Assembly: GCA_051873875.1 (NCBI GenBank)
Contig: JBJEFI010000143.1
Location: 1-5,495, forward strand
Length of the DNA: 5,495 nucleotides
Direction of reading: 5' to 3'
Source: JBJEFI01 sp051873875
GTDB taxonomy: Bacteria; Bacillota; Bacilli; Bacillales; Bacillaceae_G
Shown here: positions 1 through 5,291 of the stretch, piece by piece
How positions within the stretch are numbered: the first letter of the stretch is position 1
Layout of the letters: each line of letters begins with the position of its first letter
The notes under the pieces: generated by a model
What the model saw: the letters and a program-made list of their open reading frames with translations, nothing else
The model's database searches: none
What the model was told of the DNA's origin: nothing
Made by a program: the position numbers and the translations under genes

Positions 1-254
1 GCTTCTAACACATCCTCAACGCTATGGTACAGTTTTACTTCTTCCGGTAACTCTCTATCCTGTCTGCTTAAAACAACGTTCTCTCGGCTTGCTAGAGGCT
101 TACCAAATGATTGATACGTGTTGTAACCCATTACTACAGTTTGATTAAGTGTCTTATTCTTAAAGTATTCCATATCCGATGACAGTTTCCACATTAGCTT
201 GTTATCTTTGCCTATTGTTCTATTTAAGTCGCAAGCAGCAATCATTTTAATCAT
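1..254 (-). CDS. dfrA: Dihydrofolate reductase, 3' end cut off by the window edge
   Basis: DHFR reduces dihydrofolate to tetrahydrofolate with NADPH in the cytoplasm, restoring the folate that thymidylate synthase oxidises. Only the first 84 residues are present; the family is usually about 160, so roughly half is missing at the left edge. I translated this by hand. The start MIKMIAACDLNRTIG matches the first DHFR strand, and numbering coincides with E. coli DHFR: Trp22, the catalytic acid Asp27 (in LSSDMEYF), Thr46 and the folate-binding Arg57. Two conserved positions differ: Met21 replaces the usual Pro of LPW, and Tyr44 replaces the Arg of the MGR motif. The ATG at 254-252 overlaps the thyA stop as ATGA, and a GGAG lies 8 nt upstream, so translation is probably coupled to thyA. 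Identity is secure; whether the cofactor is bound normally is not. Confidence 0.95.
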   Translation of the reverse strand, partial: MIKMIAACDLNRTIGKDNKLMWKLSSDMEYFKNKTLNQTVVMGYNTYQSFGKPLASRENVVLSRQDRELPEEVKLYHSVEDVLE

Positions 255-1084
255 ACCGACAACTCCAATCTTATTGGTTCTCCATGTTGATAGTTAATTA
301 GCTTTATATCGTCCAAGGTAAAGTCATAAAAATTATCAATTTCTGGGTTAATCCATAATTCAGGTGCTTGATAAGTTTTTCTTTCAATTTGTTCACTTAG
401 TTGAATAACATGCCGATCATATACATGACTATTATCAATGTTAAAGCAAATTGTGCCTACTGGGATATTTACTACTTGAGCTATTAATCTATGTAATACG
501 CTATATTGAAAAATGTTAAACGGATTGCCGAGTCCCATATCATTTGATCTGATATTAACTGTAAGATGTAATTTATCGTCCCAATACTGCCAGTGAGTCT
601 CATATACACAAGGTTCGAGCGACATAAAAGGTAAATCTTCTACACACCATAAAGTTGTCTTAATTCTTCGTGAATATGGATTAGTTTTTAGTTCATGTAT
701 TAAAAAGTCTACTTGATCAAGCTCTTCATCTTCTACTGGACGGTTCTTATTACCTAGTTGCCAACCATAAGCCTTACCAATTGTTCCATCCTCTAACTCA
801 AACTTATTCCACACTGGACTACCCATGTCTCTTAAATCCTGTACTACATTTGATTTCTTTTGCCATATCCAAAGTATCTCTGCTATGGCCGAATTAATCG
901 CAACTTTCTTACTGGTTAGAATAGGAATACCCTCGCTGTTATCAAACATCATTCGTTGGTTGAGTATTGTTTTAGCAAAAGCCGGTTCTCCATCATCCCA
1001 TTTAGCTCTTGGAACTCCATCCCATTTCCCCTCATTTAAAATCCTCTTTATAATCTGATTGTACTGAACATCTGCTTCAGCCAT
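251..1084 (-). CDS. thyA: Thymidylate synthase, B. subtilis ThyA / phage ThyP3 type
   Basis: Converts dUMP and methylene-tetrahydrofolate to dTMP and dihydrofolate as a cytoplasmic homodimer. The 277 residues are close to the 279 I recall for B. subtilis ThyA and align along the whole length (for example QYNxIIK near the start, LWIWQ at 71-75, APELWINPE at 240-248, LINYQHG at 262-268). Visible active-site elements: the Arg139-Arg140 phosphate-binding pair, nucleophile Cys159 in LEPCVYET, RSND at 179-182, LGNPFN with the dUMP-selecting Asn190, and His220/Tyr222. Trp92 is kept. Departures from the family are Phe95 for a usual Trp, His164 where Gln normally follows the Cys by five, Asn218 for the Asp of GDxHxY, and a C-terminal Ser-Val rather than Ala-Val. 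The ATG has AAAGAGGTGG just upstream. It overlaps the DHFR gene by 4 nt, so product recycling is built into the operon. Asn190 argues against dCMP as substrate. Confidence 0.97.
   Translation of the reverse strand: MAEADVQYNQIIKRILNEGKWDGVPRAKWDDGEPAFAKTILNQRMMFDNSEGIPILTSKKVAINSAIAEILWIWQKKSNVVQDLRDMGSPVWNKFELEDGTIGKAYGWQLGNKNRPVEDEELDQVDFLIHELKTNPYSRRIKTTLWCVEDLPFMSLEPCVYETHWQYWDDKLHLTVNIRSNDMGLGNPFNIFQYSVLHRLIAQVVNIPVGTICFNIDNSHVYDRHVIQLSEQIERKTYQAPELWINPEIDNFYDFTLDDIKLINYQHGEPIRLELSV
263..266 (-). promoter_or_regulatory. Ribosome binding site of the DHFR gene inside thyA
   Basis: GGAG lies inside the last codons of thyA, 8 nt before the DHFR ATG. It supports the ATG at 254 over the in-frame ATG three codons later, and shows that the ATGA junction can initiate as well as reinitiate. 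Confidence 0.7.
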
Positions 1085-1109
1085 ATTCCACCTCTTTATT
1101 TAAATTGAA

Positions 1110-1135
1110 GGGCTAAAGGATTTAACCAGTAGCCC
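1110..1135 (-). other. Hairpin in the leader between the 61-residue ORF and thyA
   Basis: On the minus strand GGGCTA and TAGCCC form a perfect 6-bp stem around a 14-nt loop. Inside the loop a further GG/CC pair can form across a 2x2 mismatch, leaving a TTAAAT apical loop. It sits in the largest gap of the cluster and ends 12 nt before the thyA ribosome binding site. The following bases (TTCAATTTAAAT) are not a proper U-tract, so it is a poor intrinsic terminator. It may be a transcript-stabilising or processing element, or an attenuating structure that lowers thyA-DHFR expression. The structure is seen; the role is guesswork. Confidence 0.5.
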
Positions 1136-1151
1136 GTTATGTATTAATTTA

Positions 1152-1337
1152 TTATTTTGGATCATAGTACTCTATATAATCTATTGCTTCTTTTCTTACT
1201 AAATATTTATAATCCTCATTAGCACTATTTATTAAATTGATTGATTTGCCTGTATCGTTTTCTATAAAGTTATATAGTTGAGAATAATCATTTGAAACGT
1301 TAATCGACTTACCATTTCTAAAGTGAATAAGTACCAT
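1152..1337 (-). CDS. Small protein of unknown function, 61 residues
   Basis: I do not recognise this protein. It starts MVLIHFRNGKSINV, which reads as a beta-hairpin, continues with a probable helix (YSQLYNFIEND, about 19-29), and ends with an acidic, tyrosine-rich segment (VRKEAIDYIEYYDPK, 47-61). There is no cysteine, no hydrophobic membrane segment and no signal peptide, so it is probably a soluble cytoplasmic protein. The overall style (an N-terminal strand with an NGK turn, ending in KEAIDYIEY) is common in small phage ORFs, but I cannot name a family. The ATG has an excellent AAAGGAGGG site (1346-1354) with GGAGG 9 nt away, better than most genes here, so it is probably well translated. 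It lies between dut (39-nt gap) and thyA (67-nt gap), which would suit an accessory role in nucleotide metabolism, though nothing in the sequence shows one. Confidence 0.8.
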   Translation of the reverse strand: MVLIHFRNGKSINVSNDYSQLYNFIENDTGKSINLINSANEDYKYLVRKEAIDYIEYYDPK

Positions 1338-1376
1338 ATTATCAACCCTCCTTTCCTATCAAATGAAAGACTGATT

Positions 1377-1808
1377 TTATTTGGTTCCAGTTGATCCGAA
1401 GCCTCCCCTATCTGTTTCATCTAAATGTTCAACCTCTAAAAACTCCACTTCTTCCATCTTCTTATTTATCCTAAATTGACATATACGTTCGTTCTTCTTA
1501 ATCACTGTGTCTCTCATTGCTAATGCTGGAAAATGCCATTGATCATTGTCACCTGAATATGATTCGTCAATTACTCCATATGAATTAGTTTGTAGCACAC
1601 CGTAATGTTTGAATGTAGATGAACGTGGAACTACATTGCCCTCATAACCTTCTGGGAGTTTCATACCGATACCTAAAGGAATCATTTTGTATTCAAATTG
1701 CTTTAACCTTATATCCTTTGCAGCTCGTAGATCATACCAGTCACCAATAGCTAACTTTTCTAATTTAGTGATATCCTTATCGAAATACTTCACTTTAATT
1801 TGTTTCAT
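1377..1808 (-). CDS. dut: Trimeric dUTPase (dUTP pyrophosphatase), SP-beta YosS-like
   Basis: Hydrolyses dUTP to dUMP and pyrophosphate, keeping uracil out of DNA and supplying ThyA with substrate. The 143 residues are the normal length for a homotrimeric dUTPase, and all five signature motifs are visible in order: I YDLRAA (25-30), II PRSST (61-65), III GVIDESYSG (78-86) with catalytic Asp81, IV RICQFRI (108-114) with Gln111, and V RGGFGSTG (134-141), whose Phe137 would close over the uracil. The long motif III with GDNDQW and the RAA after motif I resemble the Bacillus/SP-beta version rather than the E. coli one. The ATG at 1808 is preceded by AAAAAGGGG (1816-1824) at 7 nt. It sits 36 nt after nrdF and 39 nt before the small ORF, clearly in the same transcription unit. 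No truncation or missing catalytic residue is seen. Confidence 0.97.
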   Translation of the reverse strand: MKQIKVKYFDKDITKLEKLAIGDWYDLRAAKDIRLKQFEYKMIPLGIGMKLPEGYEGNVVPRSSTFKHYGVLQTNSYGVIDESYSGDNDQWHFPALAMRDTVIKKNERICQFRINKKMEEVEFLEVEHLDETDRGGFGSTGTK

Positions 1809-1844
1809 TTTATATCCCCTTTTTATTAGTTATTAATTTATTGT

Positions 1845-2816
1845 TTAATCGTTAAAGTAAAAGTCTTCATCCTTCACATGCTCAACAAGTGCTTTCTTAT
1901 AACCATTACCTTTCATACTAAAGAAGTCATGTGATTTAGTCTTTGTATCTAATCCATTCAACACAATAGGGTTTACTTCTTCATATTCAAAGAGTGGTTC
2001 AAATCCTAAATTCTGTAGAGCTTTATTTGCATTATATCTTACAAACTTCTTAACATCTGAGGCTAATCCTACCTGATCATAAACATCTTCTGTATAAAGA
2101 ATTTCGTTTTCGTAAAGCTGATTAAGTAAGTTATATACAAATTCTTTTAAATCTACTTGTGTTTGTGTATCTTGTTTTTTATAAATTTCTTGTGCCAATA
2201 ATCCTATGTATACTCCATGTATAGCTTCATCACGAAGGATGAGGTTAATAATTTCTCCACTCTGCATTAACTTTCCTTGTCCGTAGAAATATAGAGGATA
2301 ATAAAAACCACTATAGAATAGGAAACTTTCAAGTAGTACAGAAGCTGTCATGGCTTTAAATATCTTAATCTCATCATCTTCAACTTCATCATAAATACTT
2401 ACAATCATATCTGCCTTTACTTGCAAGTATTTATTACCTTTAACCCATTCAAAAACCTCATTAATTTGTTCAGTAGATGCTAAGGTTAGAAAGATGTTTG
2501 AATATGATTTAGCGTGTACTGCATTCTCCATCATTGCCATAAAGTTTAAGACTGCTTTACGTTGATGACCTTTAACAAATTCAGCTATACGTGGCATACC
2601 TGTGTTTCCCTGTTCTGTATCCAGCAATGTTAAACCGGCCAATGCTTTCATATATGTATCTTTCTCTTCAGTGGTTAAAGTCTTCCATGTTAATAGATCC
2701 CCATTAAGGCTTATTTCCTCTGGTAGCCAAAACTGTTTAGTGTTCTGGCTATAAAACATTTGAGTAAAATTATCTTCTGGTTTGCTCCAATCGGCAGCAT
2801 CATATATTTTTGTCAT
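1845..2816 (-). CDS. nrdF: Class Ib ribonucleotide reductase small (beta) subunit
   Basis: NrdF holds the dimetal centre and tyrosyl radical that NrdE needs to reduce ribonucleoside diphosphates; in class Ib enzymes the Mn form is assembled with help from NrdI. The 323-residue protein follows the B. subtilis NrdF sequence closely (329 residues as I recall it). All expected residues are present: metal ligands Asp66, Glu97, His101, Glu163, Glu197 and His200, and radical Tyr105 in HAKSYSNIF. The acidic, aromatic C-terminus DEDFYFND is the tail that docks into NrdE. The ATG at 2816 has AAAGGGG (2823-2829) 6 nt upstream, and the gene starts 20 nt after nrdE ends. The reading frame is uninterrupted, without the self-splicing intron known in the SP-beta counterpart. 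Confidence 0.98.
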   Translation of the reverse strand: MTKIYDAADWSKPEDNFTQMFYSQNTKQFWLPEEISLNGDLLTWKTLTTEEKDTYMKALAGLTLLDTEQGNTGMPRIAEFVKGHQRKAVLNFMAMMENAVHAKSYSNIFLTLASTEQINEVFEWVKGNKYLQVKADMIVSIYDEVEDDEIKIFKAMTASVLLESFLFYSGFYYPLYFYGQGKLMQSGEIINLILRDEAIHGVYIGLLAQEIYKKQDTQTQVDLKEFVYNLLNQLYENEILYTEDVYDQVGLASDVKKFVRYNANKALQNLGFEPLFEYEEVNPIVLNGLDTKTKSHDFFSMKGNGYKKALVEHVKDEDFYFND

Positions 2817-2836
2817 TTAATACCCCTTTCATTATA

Positions 2837-4942
2837 TCAGACTGAACAAGATAAACATCCGTCTTGACCAGTATCTTTAGTTCTTGCATAGTATAAAGTT
2901 TTAATTCCTTTATGATGTGCATATAAGTCAATACGTGTTAAATCTCTAGTTGTCATTGTATCTTTCAGGAATAATGTAAATGATATTCCTTGATCAATAT
3001 GTTTCTGAATAGTAGCAATCATGTCTATCACTTTAAACATATCCATGTCATATGCTTCTTTATAAGAGAACCATGTGTCCATTCCTAAACCAGGCATAGG
3101 GTAATATGTTTTAGAGTTACCATATGTTCTTTCTTCAACCTTTTCCATTATAGGCATAACCGCAGCAGTACTCGACTGGACATATGAAATTGAGCCGGTA
3201 GGTGCGATGCAAAGGCGGTAACTGTTTGTTAGACCGTGTTCTTTTACATTTTCTTTTAGAGTAGACCAATCGTTTACTGTTGGAATATATATCCCTTCAA
3301 ACAATGTTTTTACTTTATCAGTTTTAGGTGAAAAGTCTTCTTCTAAGTATTGATTAAAATACTCTCCTGTAGCATATGTAGAATCTTCAAATCTATAATA
3401 TTTCTTACCAGTATCTCGTGCTATCTCCATAGACCTTTCAATAGAGTAATAGTTCATCATCATGAAGAATGTATTAGCAAAATCTCTAGCTGGCTCACTC
3501 TCATATGGGATTTTGTTTTTAGCAAGGAATCCATGTAAATTCATAGCTCCCAATCCAACTGATCTCATTAATCTATTTGCTTTCTGTACTGCCGGTGCAT
3601 TCTCAACTGAAGTCTTTTCAGATACACTTGTCAAAGCATCAATACCTAATTTAACTGTTTCTTTTATAGATTTATTATTCATTACGTTTACAATATTAAC
3701 TGAGGCTAAGTTACAGGATATATCTAATCCTAATTCATCCTCTTTACCGTAGTCTGTGTAATTAGATACAACAGATGATTGTAAAACTTCCGTACATAAA
3801 TTACTGAATTTAACTTCTGAGATGTGATTGTTAGCATGTACTTTATTAACATTCTCCTTAAACATCACATATGGATAACCTGATTCAAATCTTAACGCTG
3901 CGATCTTCTCAAGTAGTTTCCTAGCATTAACTTTTTCTTTTCTTACATTAGGATTATCAACTAACTCATCATACATTTCACTCATATCCATCTCATCTAA
4001 ATATTGACCGTATTCTTTATATACTGAGTATGGATAAAACAAGTAAGCATCCTTATCTTCTCTTGCTAATTCAATAAACTTATCTGGTATAACTACACCA
4101 ATTGATAATGTTTTAACCCTTACATCTTCATCTGCTGAAATCTTCTTAGTTTCAAGAAAATCTTCAATATCTTTATGGAATATTGTTAAGTATACAGCTC
4201 CACTACCTTGTCTTTGTCCCATTTGATCAGCATACCTGAATGAGTGGTCTAAAAGTTTCATAACCCCAACTACACCTTTTGTAGCATTTTCAATACCTTT
4301 AATCGGCTCGCCTTTTGCTCTAATTTTAGATAGATTAATTGATACTCCTCCACCAACTTTAGACAATTGCATTGAAATATTTTCAGTCATTGCTATATCA
4401 TTCAATGAATCATTCATTTCAAGTAAGAAACAGCTTACCAGTTCACCTCTACGCTTTCTTCCTGCATTTAAGAATGTTGGAGTAGCTGGTTGAAATTCTT
4501 GATTAATCATCATCTCAGTTAATTGTTTAGCTTTATCAAAATCCCCATCACTCAGATACAAGGCCACTATCGCTATCCTGTCTTCATATCGTTCAAGAAT
4601 CTTCTTCTTATCGTTAGTTTTTAAAGCATAATCATTATAAAATTTGAATGCTGACATATAAGAAGGGAATCTAAATTTCTTCCTGTATGCTGTATCGAAT
4701 ACTTCTTTAATCTCTTCGTATGTAAACTGTTTTAAAAACTCTTTCTCGTAGTAATCATTCTCTACTAAATAATCTAATTTTTCCTTTAAATCATGGAAGA
4801 ATACTGTATTAAGATTAATGTTATTTACAAAGTAGCTGTGTGCAGCTTCCTTATCTTTTTCAAATTGAAATTGCCCATTTCTATCCCTGATCATAATCTC
4901 ATTATTTAATTTCAACCAATCAGCTATTTTTTCTTGTGTCAA
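2837..4942 (-). CDS. nrdE: Class Ib ribonucleotide reductase large (alpha) subunit
   Basis: The catalytic subunit that turns NDPs into dNDPs. Its 701 residues match the B. subtilis NrdE length (about 700) and sequence almost throughout. The N-terminus is short, as in class Ib, without a full ATP-cone. Key residues: the redox pair Cys171 (LVSCFLLE) and Cys410 (ISCNLAS), the radical site Asn381-Leu-Cys383-Thr-Glu385, the Tyr684-Tyr685 radical-transfer pair, and the C-terminal shuttle Cys696/Cys699 in GCLSCSV. I place the start at TTG (4942-4940): AGGAGGT lies 9 nt upstream and the N-terminus then aligns with B. subtilis, whereas the nearest ATG in this frame is residue 17 and would cut into conserved sequence. 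The first 23 nt overlap the end of nrdI. No intein or intron interrupts it, unlike the SP-beta copy. NrdH, its usual reductant, is not in view. Confidence 0.98.
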   Translation of the reverse strand: MTQEKIADWLKLNNEIMIRDRNGQFQFEKDKEAAHSYFVNNINLNTVFFHDLKEKLDYLVENDYYEKEFLKQFTYEEIKEVFDTAYRKKFRFPSYMSAFKFYNDYALKTNDKKKILERYEDRIAIVALYLSDGDFDKAKQLTEMMINQEFQPATPTFLNAGRKRRGELVSCFLLEMNDSLNDIAMTENISMQLSKVGGGVSINLSKIRAKGEPIKGIENATKGVVGVMKLLDHSFRYADQMGQRQGSGAVYLTIFHKDIEDFLETKKISADEDVRVKTLSIGVVIPDKFIELAREDKDAYLFYPYSVYKEYGQYLDEMDMSEMYDELVDNPNVRKEKVNARKLLEKIAALRFESGYPYVMFKENVNKVHANNHISEVKFSNLCTEVLQSSVVSNYTDYGKEDELGLDISCNLASVNIVNVMNNKSIKETVKLGIDALTSVSEKTSVENAPAVQKANRLMRSVGLGAMNLHGFLAKNKIPYESEPARDFANTFFMMMNYYSIERSMEIARDTGKKYYRFEDSTYATGEYFNQYLEEDFSPKTDKVKTLFEGIYIPTVNDWSTLKENVKEHGLTNSYRLCIAPTGSISYVQSSTAAVMPIMEKVEERTYGNSKTYYPMPGLGMDTWFSYKEAYDMDMFKVIDMIATIQKHIDQGISFTLFLKDTMTTRDLTRIDLYAHHKGIKTLYYARTKDTGQDGCLSCSV

Positions 4943-5291
4943 TCCGCATGACCTCCTGTTTAAACTTTTCTACATCTAACTCATTACCACCTAATTCAAA
5001 TTTAAGAAGAAGGGGAACATTATAATGTTTTGAGATTATATCTCCTGCTCTAGCAAAGTTGTTCCCCCATACTTTATTTCCACTTGATGCTACACCTTTA
5101 AGGTAATTACTGTTTATATCAAGAAATGCTTTAGTTGATTCTGGAACTTCTCCGAATCCAATCGTATATGTAATTAAGCAAAATGGTTCGTTTATAACTA
5201 AGTTATTACTTAATTTATTAACATTATTATATTTTAGTTTGTTTACAAATCTTTCTACGTTTCCTGTCATAGTGTCATATATTATCAGCAT
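4920..5291 (-). CDS. nrdI: NrdI, flavodoxin-like activator of class Ib ribonucleotide reductase
   Basis: A small FMN protein that supplies the oxidant for building the Mn-tyrosyl cofactor of NrdF. The 123 residues show the phosphate-binding loop DTMTGNVERF (6-15), the strand and flavin loop LITYTIGFGEVP (39-50), and the very typical ASSGNKVWGNNFA (68-80) with Gly71, Asn72 and Trp75-Gly76, then KFELGG (97-102). The match to B. subtilis NrdI is good, with a slightly shorter C-terminus. The ATG at 5291 gives the usual N-terminus that runs straight into the first strand. There is no good Shine-Dalgarno at the right distance (only CGGAT close by, and GAAGGG too far upstream), while the start overlaps the upstream stop as ATGCTGA, so it is probably translated by coupling to the upstream gene. 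Its 3' end overlaps nrdE by 23 nt and carries the nrdE ribosome binding site. Confidence 0.97.
   Translation of the reverse strand: MLIIYDTMTGNVERFVNKLKYNNVNKLSNNLVINEPFCLITYTIGFGEVPESTKAFLDINSNYLKGVASSGNKVWGNNFARAGDIISKHYNVPLLLKFELGGNELDVEKFKQEVMRIDTRKNS
4951..4957 (-). promoter_or_regulatory. Strong ribosome binding site that fixes the TTG start of nrdE
   Basis: AGGAGGT lies inside the nrdI coding sequence. The closest ATG, directly after it at 4949-4947, is in the nrdI frame and merely encodes a Met of NrdI, so it cannot start nrdE. The TTG at 4942 is 9 nt from GGAGG and opens the long frame. The rare start codon is balanced by a near-perfect Shine-Dalgarno, and it falls within nrdI so translation is probably coupled. 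Confidence 0.85.

Noticed and set aside
825..1058. Plus-strand open frame of 77 codons inside thyA
   Set aside because: It is antisense to strongly conserved thymidylate synthase sequence, has no recognisable product, and everything else is on the minus strand.
1351..1369. Short inverted repeat CTTTC/GAAAG overlapping the ribosome site of the 61-residue ORF
   Set aside because: A five-pair, AU-rich stem with a 9-nt loop is too weak to claim as a regulatory structure.
1809..1844. AT-rich nrdF-dut gap as a promoter or terminator site
   Set aside because: No -35/-10 pair or GC-rich stem is visible; only the dut ribosome site stands out.
2831..2836. TATAAT on the minus strand in the nrdE-nrdF gap, a possible -10 box
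   Set aside because: The hexamer 17 bp upstream (GATGTT) is not a -35 box, and the AT-rich gap makes a chance TATAAT likely.
3350..3752. Two overlapping plus-strand open frames (62 and 96 codons) inside nrdE
   Set aside because: Both are antisense to conserved NrdE sequence in different frames from each other, with no recognisable domains.
4947..4949. ATG right after AGGAGGT as a start for nrdE
   Set aside because: It is in the nrdI frame and meets the nrdI stop after 8 codons; the NrdE frame starts at the TTG at 4942.
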